Shown: positions 10,835 to 23,140 of the stretch, piece by piece | Position numbering within the stretch: position 1 is the stretch's first letter | Layout of the letters: each line of letters opens with the position of its first letter | Assembly (NCBI GenBank): GCA_037501455.1 | Contig: CM074856.1 | Span: 49,629,001 to 49,693,000 of the forward strand | Direction of reading: 5' to 3' | DNA: 64,000 bases | Origin: Lantana camara | Lineage: Eukaryota > Streptophyta > Magnoliopsida > Lamiales > Verbenaceae | Program-made: the position numbers and the translations under genes | Notes under the pieces: generated by a model | Database searches by the model: none | Seen by the model: the letters and a program-made list of their open reading frames with translations, nothing else | What the model was told of the DNA's origin: nothing

Positions 10835-12079
10835 GTATATGTGTTGGATCTAATAGTCAGAGATTTATAGATTTCTATCTGATCTATAAATAAAGTATAT
10901 ACTTCTTAGTGTTCGTATATAAATTCTGATTATGGTTAGAGATATTCAAACTTATAATAATAATCTAAAAAGTAATATAAAATAAAATGAAGGACAAATA
11001 AGTTTTATATTATCTAATTAGTTCAAAAGAATAGTTCTACAGATTTGATTGAAAATTTGATCCAAATAGTTAATGAATTCATTTTATAGGGTGATGTTCG
11101 GGGTTTGAACCCCGCTTGCGTGTACGTATGTTTAAAAAAAGAATTTGATTGAAAATTTTGCATTAATATATATATACATTTTTTTCTTGCATCACAAGAC
11201 TCGTGACCGAAATATTTTTACCAGATTGATGATATATCATGCATCATAATTTCAAGAAATAATAAATGGGGTTAATTAAAGTGGTGAAAGTATGATGTAA
11301 TATGAGTAATTAGTAATTAATATCTCCATTCCCCCATTTTGGTACAAACACATTTTTATTTATGGCCCACGGTGGCTTGAAACTCAAGTAATATTCCTGA
11401 CCCCACCTCATACCAGAAGATTTGGTAAATAGATTTTCTTCTGTCCCATGAAAGCTACGCCACCCAAACTTATTGTTTCAATCTTTCATCATTTATAATT
11501 TTCGTACTAACTTTTAATATATATATATATATATATATATAATTTTATCCTGTCATGTGGTGTCGAACATTTCTCACGTAGAAAATTTAATAAAAATTTT
11601 ATATTATTATATCCGTATCATATAATGATTGTATAGATGTTTCCGTATCCATACATCATAAATCATAACTAAGAAAAATTGTGAAATTGGGACAATAATT
11701 ATACCCTAGTTAATATTTTGAGATAATAATCATGAGAGTGACAATTTAAAACTTTAATTAAGAAAAAATTACAATTTGAGATTCTGGTGCCTCCAATTTG
11801 ATTTTCCAATGAAAACAGTATGTTCACAACACGAGTGTCCCAAAAATATTTATTTGGCATATTGTAAATCATGTGTCCCAAATAAGCATTTGAGGGTAGT
11901 ATGTGTCACACACATGACACATACTGGTTTTTTTTTTAGGAAAATTGAATTAGGGCATCTCAATTTTAGAATTACAAAGACTTCTAAATTTAAAATTTAA
12001 ATTGGTACAGTCATGATTATATTATTAAAAAATGTCAATTAAAGTACGATTACAGCTAGAACGAGTCAATTTTTCATCA
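10835..12079. other. Intergenic DNA with a SINE-like fragment
   Basis: No gene seen. A probable 5'-truncated SINE lies at 11059-11140: a B box-like GGGTTTGAACCCC, then GCGTGTACG and an A-run. It is flanked by G(A/T)TTTGATTGAAAATTT-type direct repeats at about 11043 and 11141. Confidence 0.45.
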
Positions 12080-12324
12080 CTAATTTGTTGGGTAAATGTT
12101 ATCCAACTCCCCTGTGTAATACGAATATATCAAGAAAAACCTCGATAAAAAAAAAGTACTTTAAAAAACCTTATGTTTATCAAGATATGCACCAAAAACC
12201 CTGAAACGAGAAGGTGAAACTCACGCGCGTTTGACTGTGACTGAGATTGCAATTTTTTTCACTTTTTCAAATGAAATGACTATTTTACCCCTCCATTATA
12301 TATATATATATATATATATACACG

Positions 12325-12780
12325 CCATGGCCATCGTCATCGTCGTCGGCGACGGCGCCGGCGGCCAGCACAACCACCATCACCGCTAGCGGTCGACACA
12401 GCCCCACATTCGCGGATCTGGACGGTGGAGGTGAAGAGAAGGAGAGGCGGCGGCGTTGTTAGGCGGTGGAGGTGGAGAGAAGGAGAGGCTCGGCGGCGTT
12501 GGGCCATGTTCGGTGGAGATCTGGAACGGTGGAGGAGGAGAGAAGACAGGCGGCGGCTTCGAGCGACGGAGAGAAGAGAGGCGGCTGATCTGTTGGGCAG
12601 TGGAGGTGGAGAGAAGGAGAGGCGGCGGCGTCGTTGTTGGGCGGTGGAGGTGTGGAGGAGGAGAGGCGACTGCGGCCTTGATGCCCGGTGGAGGTAGAGA
12701 GAAAGAGAGGCGGTGGAGGGGCGTTGGACGGCGACGGAGGCGACGACTGAGCAAGTGGCGGCGGCGGTCTGCAACTGGAG
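12325..12780. repeat. GC-rich imperfect tandem repeat block in the MULE
   Basis: Repeated GGTGGAGGTGGAGAGAAGGAG-like units give long overlapping open frames on both strands (Arg/Gly-rich or Ser/Pro/Leu-rich). These are low-complexity by-products of composition; no protein family is recognisable. Confidence 0.6.
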
Positions 12781-13054
12781 GTGAAGAAGATGTATATATA
12801 TTTCTATATATATATATATATATATGTCAATATGAATTATGTATATTTACATATATAATTTCTCTAAGTTTGTTAATTACATATAATAATGTATAATGTA
12901 TACACATATTAAAATTTTATGATAATTATATATATTTATTAGTTTATTAATATTTTTAGTAAATATGATATATACATATATATAATTATTTATATTAATT
13001 AAATATATATATTAAATATTTTTTTTATAAATTTATTATATATATATATAATAA

Positions 13055-13094
<40 letters not shown>

Positions 13095-13500
13095 TGCATG
13101 TATATAAATATATTTGCAAATATATATATTAATTATATAATATGTATAATGTATACACATCTTAAAATTTTTTGATAATTATATATATATATTTACTAAT
13201 CTATTAATATTTTTAGTAAATATGATAATATATATATTATATGTAAATTATTATTTTAATATGTAATTATTAATATGTATATTATATGTAAATTATTAAC
13301 ACATTATTAATATGTATATCATTAATATGTATTATGTATATATATATAACAATAATTATTATTATTATTTTTAATATGTATATATATATTATGCTATAAC
13401 ATATATATTATATATTTATAACTAATAACACTTTTAAATAGATATATAACATAATTTAAATTTGTATTTTATTTATTAATATAATATTTATCCTAAATTA
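12780..13500. repeat. AT-rich microsatellite-like region inside the MULE
   Basis: Long TA, TAA and ATT tracts, including an (ATT)n run near 13060-13090. An internal duplication of roughly 260 bp is suggested by recurring blocks such as TTTTTAGTAAATATGATA near 12952 and 13210. Confidence 0.6.
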
Positions 13501-13803
13501 AAAAAAAAATAAAAATTTTAATAATGCTATAAGGCTGAAACAGTATATAGGGGCATAATAGGATTTTTACTTCTTTTTGTTGACCTAATGAAATTAGGGG
13601 GCGGTGTGCATGGTTCAAAAAACACAGGGTTTTTTTAAGTAGTTTTTTTTTGTCGGGGTTTTATGCGATCATTTCCAATAACACAGGGGGTTAGGGGTTG
13701 TTAGCTCCTAATTTGTTTCATATCTCTTATAAACTGAGCTTTTTAATTCTTGATTATCATTCGTTCTTATGATAACTTGCACTTATAATATATGCTTCAT
13801 GAC

Positions 13804-14077
13804 GAGGCATGCAAACGAGCCGATCTGAGCCGAGCCTTGACATTTTTTTTTTTCCTGGCTCGGGCTCGGCCATGCTCACGAGCGACTCGACTCGAGCTAA
13901 AATGGGGATGGATGATTTTTTATAGAAAATTATTTTTTTGAATTATTAAATATATTTTTATATATAATATTATATATTAATTAAATATATATACAAATAT
14001 ATAATAAATTTGTTACTTTTTTATTAATTTTGTATAAAAATTAATATATATATATATAATATTATATATTAATTAAG

Positions 14078-14115
<38 letters not shown>

Positions 14116-14210
14116 TTTTTTATTTAAATATCTTATATATTAATTAAATATATATACAAATATATAATAAATAAATTTGTTACTTTTTTATTAATTTTGT
14201 ATAAAAATTA

Positions 14211-14241
<31 letters not shown>

Positions 14242-14471
14242 TATATTAATTAAGTATTTATATATATATATAATTATTTTTTATTTAAATATCATGGCTC
14301 ACGAGTCAAGACTCAAAGGGCTTGAGTTCGGGATTGGCTCGAGCTTGCTCGTCAGACACGCGAGCCGGCTTGGCTCGTTTGCATCCCTATGCAATGTTGA
14401 GTCTTGAGTTCGGGATTGGCTCGAGCTTGCTCGTCAGACACGCGAGCCGACTTGGCTCGTTTGCATCCCTA
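13804..14471. mobile_element. hAT-type MITE
   Basis: An 8-bp perfect duplication TTCATGAC (13796-13803 and 14472-14479) flanks ends GAGGCATGCAAACGAGCC and, inverted, TAGGGATGCAAACGAGCC. An 8-bp duplication is typical of hAT elements. The ends carry GGCTCG/CGAGCC arrays. The right terminal segment of about 70 bp is tandemly duplicated (about 14326-14394 and 14404-14470), and the interior is AT-rich with its own internal duplication. Confidence 0.9.
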
Positions 14472-14479
14472 TTCATGAC

Positions 14480-15570
14480 ATTGCATGGAACAATTTGTCA
14501 TGTACACAATATAGAGGGTGCAAAAGTTTTGGGAGCCACCAAAATTGGGGTAAAATGAGATGAAATTAGGTTTACGTAAGATGGACTTTATCGCAAATTG
14601 TCGTGCCAAATGATAAGTTAGTAGTTAGTACACTCCACACCACCTACAATTTATTAATTAATAGTCATATATAAATATAATGGACTAGTTTGGTAGGTAA
14701 CTTTATAATGACACCCACAGTAACATTTGCATGTGCACCTCACTTGACATTATCATCAATTCAATGTCAAAGGTGCTAAAACTACCCAATTTTAGTTGGT
14801 GGAAACATGTGTACTATTGTTGAAAAATGTCATCTATTTTAGTTTTATTTTCAAATTTAATAAATTGACTTTGTATTACATATATGATAAATTCTTTGTA
14901 TTACATATATTAATTTTTGGTTCAAGTTTGGTAGTAAAATATGTATGTAGCATGCATAAATTGCTTTGAAAAATATTGTCATTCTATTTTGTGTATTAAG
15001 TGTTTTAATAAAAAATTGTTGTGTAGTGTGTATTTGCGGAATAGATGTCTGTATGATGCACAGATACGAATAAGGCGATACAAATTTTTTCTTGAATTTT
15101 TCACGTAAACAGTATCGGATATGATATCTGATACGATATCGCTCGGGAGGAGACTATGATTCCCTTTGAAGAGGGAATGGATATTCCCTCGAGGGGAGAG
15201 TCAATCTTCGAGGGGCAGCTTTGAGATAAGGGTCATGAGACACCACAGTGTCACGCTTTGATTGAGTCACGTGCCGCATTCATGGCTAGACCGTATTTTA
15301 GCCTTATCATACTCATACTTTTAATTTGTTGGATTTGATGAAATTGAATTTGTATTATAATTTTTCCCAAAAACATAAGGGAACATTATGACTTATGAGA
15401 GATCATCATCACAAACAATTACAAAAATAAACAAAACAATTATGATTACCAGCCCATATGTTTTTCCAATATCAACATGGAAAAATCATAAACTTTAGTA
15501 ATTAATATTGTAATAACGTCGAATTCCATTTATTGAATTCAACCTTCTCAAATGTATAACAAATTGGGAA
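14480..15570. other. Intergenic DNA, no gene seen
   Basis: No coding frame. The stretch at 15040-15130 (GATACG-rich, TTGAATTTTTCACGTAA) resembles dispersed sequence near 35300 and 47070. Confidence 0.45.
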
Positions 15571-15979
15571 GCAAAGCCAACACAAGTTCAAGTGATTAAA
15601 GGTCATTTTACGTGACAATAAATCAAGGTTCTAATCCTTATAACAAGATGTTGAATTTCCGATAATAATGAAATGAGTTCGAATTCTTGTAACAAAAGGT
15701 TAAATCCTCAACATTAAGGTCCTCATATCCCGGCCTGAAAAAGCAAGTGGGAGGAGATAAATCAGGTACTCAGTGACCTATTAAAGGGGAGGTATGTCTT
15801 TCACGAATTTACAAGGAATCCACCCTCAAAATCTATATTGAATTTAAGAATAAAACTCTCACACTGCAACGTGTAAGAATTAAACCTTGCACCTTTTAGC
15901 AAATTTATCCATTCGAAACCAATTAACCTACATCATGTGGGTTCGAATTCTTTTGATCCCTTGGGTGTGTGTGTGAAAA

Positions 15980-16010
<31 letters not shown>

Positions 16011-16013
16011 CAT
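15571..16013 (+). mobile_element. Probable composite SINE-derived insertion
   Basis: Imperfect direct repeats (G/A)TATAACAAATTGG(G/A)AA at about 15554 and 16012 flank the insertion. It begins with a tRNA-like TCAAGTGATTAAAGG / GGTTCTAATCC pair and ends with a second box B-like GGGTTCGAATTC, then CTTGGGTGTGTGTG, poly(A) and a TA run. The two halves suggest a SINE inserted in, or fused to, another tRNA-related repeat. Confidence 0.5.
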
Positions 16014-16412
16014 ATAACAAATTGGAAACGAGAAATGAAATGACGAATTTGCCCTTCCTCGTCAAATGAACCCGTGCTCCAGGAACATCAGGCGTCAACT
16101 AGCCTGAAAGTGAAACCAGCAGCGGAGCGCCGCATCAAAGTCAAAAGACGAACAGCCAACCTTTGGAAAAACAATAATAATAATAAACACTTGTACCTAT
16201 TTCAAAAAAAATAAAAATAAATAAACACTTGTACCAAACGCTATCCAGACACGTGCTATTTCCTTCTTCCTAAACTACATTAATCCCCCATTAAATTTCT
16301 TCCTCCTACGTTGTGAGTGACGATGTACTATTATCCTCCCAAGAATTGACAATTAATTAAATTATTTATGAAAAAACTTGATCTTGACAACAATACTGTA
16401 GTGCAGTATTAA

Positions 16413-16867
16413 AGCTCCTTTACTTTTTTTTAGTTGGCTAATCATTGCCAATTGGTTGTTTATGATTTTTTTCTTGGTTATATAAGTCTGTGCTCTTTTT
16501 ACTTTGATTGAAAAACATTGCTCTTAAATACACTAGATTGTTGAACTCTTTACATTGTTGGTTTTTAAACAATATTAAAGGTATATATTTATAATTTTGT
16601 TCCCGCATTGGGAACTGAACAATTTTATCATGTATTGATAAATATGTAATTTTTTTTTGAAAAACAAGGACAAAGTTGTCAATTCATCTTATCCAATTCA
16701 ACTAGCTTATTTAGCCACGATTTTTTTAATGGGTATATAACCCATCATTTCCCATTGTTAACCTGGGGCTCCGGTTTTAGGCCCTAATAATTAAATAGTG
16801 AAGTAAAAGGTTGGTAAATCCCTGAATCATAACCAACCCGCTATTTTCCACTGAAATAAAGGAGCTC
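16413..16867 (-). mobile_element. MITE, GGGCTCGTTTAC family, copy 3, upstream of sucrose synthase
   Basis: Diverged inverted ends AAGCTCCTTTACTTT...AAATAAAGGAGCTC and an inverted version of the internal GGAGCCCC motif near 16770 link it to the copies at 9766 and 10337. It ends about 300 bp upstream of the sucrose synthase TATA box. Confidence 0.62.
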
Positions 16868-17165
16868 TTAGAAATGGTGCTTAATCATCATTAAACATAT
16901 GGGTCCACTGATTAACAACTCTTAATCGAGTGCTTAAGGCAGAAACAGGGGTTTGCAGTCAACATCATCAGTGGTTTTAGGTGGGAAATTATAATAATTA
17001 AAAGAAATTAGCCATTTGAGAGTGAGGAAGGTGAGAGAACGTTTTCTCGCTCCTGAAATCCACCAGCTTTACCACTATTACGCCAAGAAACCATTATTAG
17101 GACAATAGTAACCATTTTTTAGTGTATTGTTTTCGGAAAAAGGTGGGTTGTTTCTTTCTTGCATG

Positions 17166-17173
17166 TATATAAG
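17166..17173 (+). promoter_or_regulatory. TATA box of sucrose synthase
   Basis: TATATAAG, about 30 bp before the start of a plausible leader exon. That exon ends at 17324 with a GT donor (AAG/GTAAAA). The leader intron runs from 17325 to a TTACAG acceptor at 18236. Confidence 0.7.
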
Positions 17174-18251
17174 GGGGGATTTGGGGTTTGCATTCTCCAC
17201 CATCACAAACGAAGTCATTTCAGTTTGTTCTCTTCTTTGCTTTCTATCGTTCTTTTACTCCCATTGGTTTGTTGGTATTGAGCTCTGATTGGCTCTTTTT
17301 GCTTCGGTTTGCTGTTAATATAAGGTAAAATTGAAGTTTTGGTAATTTTATTTTCTTGCATTTTGTACTTTACCTTGGTTTTTTCAAGAAATTATTCTTG
17401 ATCTCTCTTGCTAATGGAGAAATGGAAACATGGGTTTTGCTTGAGCTTAAGTTTCAGAGAATTCTGAGGTATGGAATGGGTTTATAATTTCGTTTTTGTG
17501 ATCTTGATGCAAATGATGATCAACTCGTCAGTTTTCCTTTTTTCTGAAAATAAAAATAAAATTGACTTTTTGCTGCAACTCAAGATGTTTAAATTTTGCT
17601 TATTACATCCTCAGACTCCAAAATGGAGTGCGATATTACATGATTCTCTAGTTCATATGAGAATCGGTTCCAGATTAACAAGTTAATGAGGATCAGCTAT
17701 GTGATTTTCTGTCAGGGCCCTGTTTCTCCCCGACGTTTGTTTGACTTGACACGTAATTGGGAAAAAGATTGCCTTTTTAAGGCAAGATTATCTGATTTTT
17801 GAAATTCTGCTGCGTGGTTTTGTCAGATCTGGTGAAGGGTTTCAACGTTCTTAAATTTTGCACAATAAATGATGTTGAATTCTTGCTGTAAGAACATTAC
17901 GTGTCTTTTATTTGTAAAACAGAGTAGATCATGTAGGCGTGCACGCGTGTTGTATATACAGAACGTTGATCCTGATTCAGACATGTGATTTAGTATTCTT
18001 GTTTTCCACGCAGTTACCTAATCTTTTCTGCTGTCTGATAAATTCTAATACGAGGTGTTATGTGAGGTATAGGAATTTTCTGGACATTCTAGATTGAATT
18101 AATGCAGCGTTTGATTGTCTAGATTTTCAGTCAAACTTCAACATCCTCTTTGACAAACCAACACTTTTGGATAATTATACATATCCAAAAAGAATAAGAT
18201 AAAAAGGAAAGTTCTAACCAGTGCATTATCTTACAGCTGAAAACTTCATCA

Positions 18252-19132
18252 ATGGCGGAACGTGTTTTGAGTCGTGTTCACAGCCTCCGCGAGCGCTTGG
18301 ATGCCACTCTCGCTGCTCATCGCAATGAGATTTTGTTGTTTCTATCGAAGTAAGAAGATTTAACTAAGTCGAACTGAGTTTCTTTTGTTTTTGATCGAGT
18401 TATGTCAACATTCATGGAGTGATTGCAATACTTTAGTAATGAAATGGATGAATGATTGGTTGTTTCAGGATTGAAAGCCATGGAAAAGGAATATTAAAAC
18501 CTCATCAGCTTCTGGCTGAGTTTGAGGAAATTCATGAAGCTGACAAAACAAAGTTGCAAGATCATGCCTTTAAGGAAGTCCTTAAGAGCACACAGGTGAT
18601 AATCACTCCATTCATCCATTTTCTTGTGCTCTTTTGTTTTCTTTCTTGTTTTGAAATAAACTTAGATCGTAATATTAAAGTTTGTATCCGCAAATTTGAT
18701 AAAATCACTAAACATCTACTAAAGTTTTATAAAATTGCATGAACCCACCGTTCGTGCTTTGGTTAAATCATTCTAAACCACCCCTAATATTGGTTGTTTC
18801 TGTAATTTTAAATATTTTTACGGAGTGATTCATAAGTTCTTTATACTTGTTGATAACGCTATCATGTGGATCTTTTGATCTAAAGGGGTGCAGATGCAAT
18901 TAATTTTTAGTTTTAAAAAAAATTCTCTTATTGTATCCTCTAGGAGGAAATTCTAGATCGCAATATTACAGTTGGTACCCCCAAGTTCGGGGAAAAAACT
19001 ACAAACTACTACTAGTTACTTTTTCTAAACATTACAGAAACCACCCTTAGGAGTTTGGGAATATTACCCAAACAACCCCTAATATAGTGCGGTTTCTGTA
19101 ATTATTAACATTTTTAGGGAGTGATATGTAAC

Positions 19133-19178
<46 letters not shown>

Positions 19179-22100
19179 GGTTTTAAACTTGTTGGTCCAA
19201 CTGTAATATGACAATTTCTACTAAAGGGGGTGTAGATGTAATTAAGTCTTTTCTTTTTATTTTTTGTTTTAATACACAATTATCTTATTATATCCTCTAG
19301 GAAGCAATTGTACTGCCTCCTTGGGTTGCACTTGCCATCAGGCTAAGGCCTGGTGTTTGGGAATATGTACGCGTCAATGTTAATGCATTAGTAGTTGAGG
19401 AACTGACCGTGCCCGAGTATCTGCAATTCAAAGAAGAGCTTGTGAACGGAACGTAAGCTTTAATTTCTTGAACTAGTAACTTACTTTTCACTTTTATAAT
19501 TTGTACAGATTTTCTTACAACAGTTTTTGCTGCAGCACCAATGGAAACTTTGTTCTTGAGTTGGACTTCGAACCATTCACAGCATCTTTCCCAAAACCAA
19601 CTCTGACTAAGTCGATTGGAAATGGAGTCGAGTTCCTCAACCGACACCTCTCTGCGAAAATGTTTCATGATAGAGACAGCATGACTCCTCTCCTCGATTT
19701 CCTTAGAATGCACCACTACAAGAACAAGGTAATGTTTAGAAGTTTTTTCCTTATTTTAGGACGAGTTACGGTTACTATACTCCTGACGTTAGGTGGAATT
19801 ATAAGTTGATCCTTGTGGTTTGAGAAATTACATTACAATCCCGGTCATTTGCAATAAATGTCTTAATACCAAAAATGACCGTGGAACTACCATAAGTTGG
19901 GGTATTTAAGGGACTATGCCATAATTTTTATAACCAGCAGGTTTAGGTTGTCATTTTATCGAACCAACCTCAGGGGTGGTTAGTGTAATTCGGCCTTATT
20001 TTTATCTAAATAAAATTCAACATTATTTTGTTAAGTTTTATTTCTTGATTTTCTTGTGCAGACAATCATGCTGAATGACAGAATACGCAACCTTAGTTCT
20101 CTTCAAGCCGTGCTGAGGAAGGCAGAAGAGTACCTTTCGACTCTTCCACCGGAGACCCCATATGATGACTTTGAGCACAAGTTTCAAGAGATTGGTTTGG
20201 AGAGAGGATGGGGAGATAATGCTGAAAGAGTTTCACAGATGATCTCTATGCTTCTTGATCTTCTTGAGGCCCCCGATTCTTGCACTCTGGAGAAGTTTCT
20301 AGGGAGAATTCCAATGGTGTTCAACGTTGTTATTCTTTCTCCACACGGTTATTTCGCTCAAGAGAATGTGTTGGGCTATCCTGATACAGGTGGACAGGTA
20401 TATACTATACACTGTTACATCTTCTGTCACACTCATTATTACATGCTTGAAATTTTATTACATATGATCTGGATTGACTTCCAGTATGGTGATGCAAATG
20501 TTGAGAGTTCTTTACTCAATTTCAGGTTGTCTACATTTTGGATCAAGTTCCTGCCTTGGAGCGTGAGATGATCAAGCGTATTAAAGAGCAAGGACTTGAT
20601 ATCACACCCCGCATTCTCATTGTTAGTTCCCATTAACATTTTCATGATGCAGAAAAACACACACACACATATATACAATGCTGAATCTTGTTTTTGTATA
20701 CAGGTCACTCGGTTGCTTCCAGATGCCGTTGGAACGACTTGCGGTCAACGCCTTGAAAAAGTATTTGGAGCGGAGCACTCACACATAATAAGAGTGCCCT
20801 TTAGAACTGAGAAAGGAATTGTACGCAAATGGATCTCCCGTTTTGAGGTTTGGCCATACATGGAAACCTTCACCGAGGTGAGAATTATGTTTATACCCTT
20901 GCATCATTGCTCATACGTTCATTTCTTGAATGCTGAACTTGTTCTTTTCTCTTAGGATGTCGCCAAAGAAATTACAGCCGAATTGCAAGCGAAGCCGGAT
21001 TTGATCATTGGCAACTATAGTGAGGGTAATCTTGCAGCTTCCTTGCTTGCCCACAAGTTGGGCGTCACACAGTGTACCATTGCTCATGCACTCGAGAAAA
21101 CAAAGTATCCCGATTCCGACATTTACTTGAAAAACTATGATGACAAATATCACTTCTCGTGCCAATTTACTGCCGATCTATACGCAATGAATCATACTGA
21201 TTTCATCATTACCAGCACGTTTCAAGAGATTGCTGGAAGGTCTGCATGTTATTATTGATAAGAATCTGTATTGGTTGATGAATATTTACATGTGCCCAAT
21301 TTTTTATATTTTATCCATGTCTTTTTCAGCAAGGATACTGTTGGACAATATGAGAGCCACACGGCGTTCACGATGCCCGGTCTGTACCGTGTCGTCCATG
21401 GAATCGATGTGTTTGATCCCAAATTTAATATTGTGTCTCCAGGAGCCGATATGAACCTATACTTCCCATATACGGAGAAGGAAAAAAGGCTCACAGCACT
21501 CCACCCTGAAATTGAAGAGCTTCTCTACAGTGATGTCGAGAATGACGAACATTTGTAAGTTTCCATCTGATATTGATTCTAAGTTCCACATTCGTTGGTA
21601 TATACTATCTCAGGATCATTACACCAGACTTACCCTGAGATTTGACCAAATTACACAATTTTGCATGAGGTTTTTAGAAATTACAAAAACTTCCCCTGTG
21701 CTGTAATTTATATTACATCTGGCCCTGGATCAACGAATTATGATAAAGTGATCTCTAATTTTTTATGAATATTGTAGTTTTCCATGGAATTACTAGTCAA
21801 TGTTTGACTTTAAGTTCACGATTTTAGTAGTATGCATTAGGCCAAACCTTAGGGTATGCTAGTGTAATTATTCCTACTATCTTTAGCATGCTCACCTTTT
21901 TGCAGTAGGCTTTGATGAATGACCCTTGTCTATCAATTTTTGAATTTTCTTCGATTTCTGATTTTTCCACTAAATTCGGCAGATGTGTGCTTAAGGACAA
22001 GAAGAAGCCAATTCTGTTCACAATGGCGAGATTGGACCGTGTCAAGAACTTAACAGGCCTAGTCGAGCTCTATGCCAAGAGCCCAAAGCTGAGGGAACTG

Positions 22101-22908
22101 GTCAACCTTGTTGTCGTTGGTGGCGACCGGAGAAAAGAATCCAAAGATTTGGAGGAGCAAGCCGAGATGAAAAAGATGTACGACCTTATAGAAACTTTCA
22201 AGCTGAACGGCCAGTTCCGGTGGATCTCCTCCCAAATGAACCGCGTGAGGAACGGGGAGCTGTACCGTTACATTGCCGACACACGAGGTGCTTTCGTGCA
22301 GCCAGCTTTCTATGAGGCCTTCGGTTTGACCGTTGTTGAGGCCATGACTTGTGGGTTGCCAACTTTCGCAACTATTTATGGTGGGCCCGCAGAGATCATC
22401 ATCCATGGAAAATCGGGCTTCCATATTGACCCTTACAATGGAGACCAGGTTGCTGAGGTTTTGGTTGGTTTCTTTGATAAGTGCAAAAAGGAACCGGAAC
22501 ATTGGGATACCATCTCGGCTGGAGGCCTTAAACGTATCCAGGAGAAGTAAGGAACTTGCTCACACCTGGTTTAGCCCTACTTACACGACAACTCTATTAC
22601 ACTTAACATGTGATTCATGATTATTGTTTTCATTTTCTTGTGTAGGTACACATGGCAGATTTATTCGGACAGGTTATTGACATTGGCTGGAGTTTACGGT
22701 TTCTGGAAATATGTTTCTAAGCTTGATCGTCTCGAGATCAGGCGATACCTTGAGATGTTCTACGCGCTCAAGTACCGTAAACTGGTACGTTTTTTCTGCA
22801 TGTACATATATAATTGTTGGTGTCATTTATTGAGTTAGATTGAAAACGTTGATGGTGAATCTTGTTTCGTGTTATCAGGCTGAAGCTGTTCCACTGGCTG
22901 TTGAGTGA
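18252..22908 (+). CDS. Sucrose synthase, complete gene, 12 coding exons
   Basis: Cytosolic enzyme that reversibly converts sucrose and UDP to UDP-glucose and fructose, feeding starch, cellulose and respiration in sink tissue. Coding exons, all with GT..AG introns: 18252-18349, 18469-18595, 19301-19452, 19536-19728, 20062-20397, 20526-20621, 20704-20877, 20956-21239, 21330-21554, 21983-22546, 22646-22784, 22879-22908. They total 2418 bp, or 805 aa, the usual length. The start [17 protein letters not shown] carries the conserved kinase-target serine (Ser11). GYPDTGGQ (about 295-302) lies in the sucrose synthase domain. The GT-B glycosyltransferase domain has Arg578, Lys583 and the E-x7-E pair Glu673/Glu681. 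A noncoding leader exon and a 0.9-kb leader intron precede the ATG, as is common in this family. Introns carry MITEs and a duplicated acceptor region. It is a SUS1-type member, but the isoform is not assigned. Confidence 0.96.
18645..19300 (+). repeat. Diverged tandem duplication inside a sucrose synthase intron
   Basis: Two related units fill most of this intron. Each starts TAGATCG(T/C)AATATTA (about 18664 and 18954). Each contains a CACCCCTAATAT/CAACCCCTAATAT block followed by TTTCTGTAATT, and an AAAGGGG(T/G)G block. Each ends in TCTTATT(G/A)TATCCTCTAGGA, at 18943 and at the real acceptor 19300. The second unit contains a roughly 40-bp T run (19136-19177). Confidence 0.75.
19757..20005. 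mobile_element. MITE-like repeat in a sucrose synthase intron
   Basis: Degenerate arms around GGTTTGAGAAATTAC and CCTCAGGGGTGG...GTGTAATT match the better preserved copies at 54791 and 21613, so the same family has hit introns of two genes. Confidence 0.5.
21613..21873. mobile_element. MITE in a sucrose synthase intron
   Basis: The left arm GATCATTACACCAGACTTAC...CCTGAGATTTGACCAAATTAC is complementary to the right arm GGCCAAACCTTAGGGTATGC...TAGTGTAATTATTCC. Same family as 54791-55131. Confidence 0.65.
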
Positions 22909-23127
22909 ACGAAAGAGATGCTGCATTGAGGGAATTACAGTGATCTTTCTGTTGAAGATTGCAAAAGGAAGAAGCTTCCATTGTTGTTGCATTTGTTGAT
23001 CTTTCATATGAATGTGTGTGGGCTTTGACCCCATCGAGTACTATGTTACATTCCTATTTTTGCTGTGAAGTTTTACGTTGTTTACTTTGCCAATCTTGGT
23101 ACTTTTGCCATTCTGAGTTGTGAGTGC

Positions 23128-23133
23128 AATAAA
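23128..23133 (+). terminator. Poly(A) signal of sucrose synthase
   Basis: AATAAA about 220 bp after the stop codon, a normal 3' UTR length. Confidence 0.65.
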
Positions 23134-23140
23134 AGATCAA

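Larger units (their letters stand above)
12090..13707. mobile_element. Mutator-like (Pack-MULE-like) non-autonomous element
   Basis: A perfect 10-bp duplication CTAATTTGTT lies at 12080-12089 and 13708-13717. The ends are long imperfect inverted repeats of about 105 bp sharing ACCCCCTGTGT-, AAAAAAAACTACTT- and ATGCAC-like blocks. Long TIRs plus a 9-11 bp duplication are the signature of Mutator-like elements. The interior has no transposase. It holds a GC-rich, GGCGGTGGAGG-repeated block (12325-12780) of quite different composition from the surrounding AT-rich DNA, which suggests captured sequence. Confidence 0.83.

Noticed and set aside
12337..12896. Overlapping open frames of 90-146 codons on both strands
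   Set aside because: They come from the GC-rich GGTGGAGG repeats inside a Mutator-like element; Arg/Gly or Ser/Pro low complexity with no domain.
19079..19279. Minus-strand frame with a long poly-Lys run
   Set aside because: Translation of the 40-bp T run in a sucrose synthase intron.
22059..22502. 147-codon minus-strand frame
   Set aside because: Antisense shadow of a sucrose synthase exon; no independent motif.
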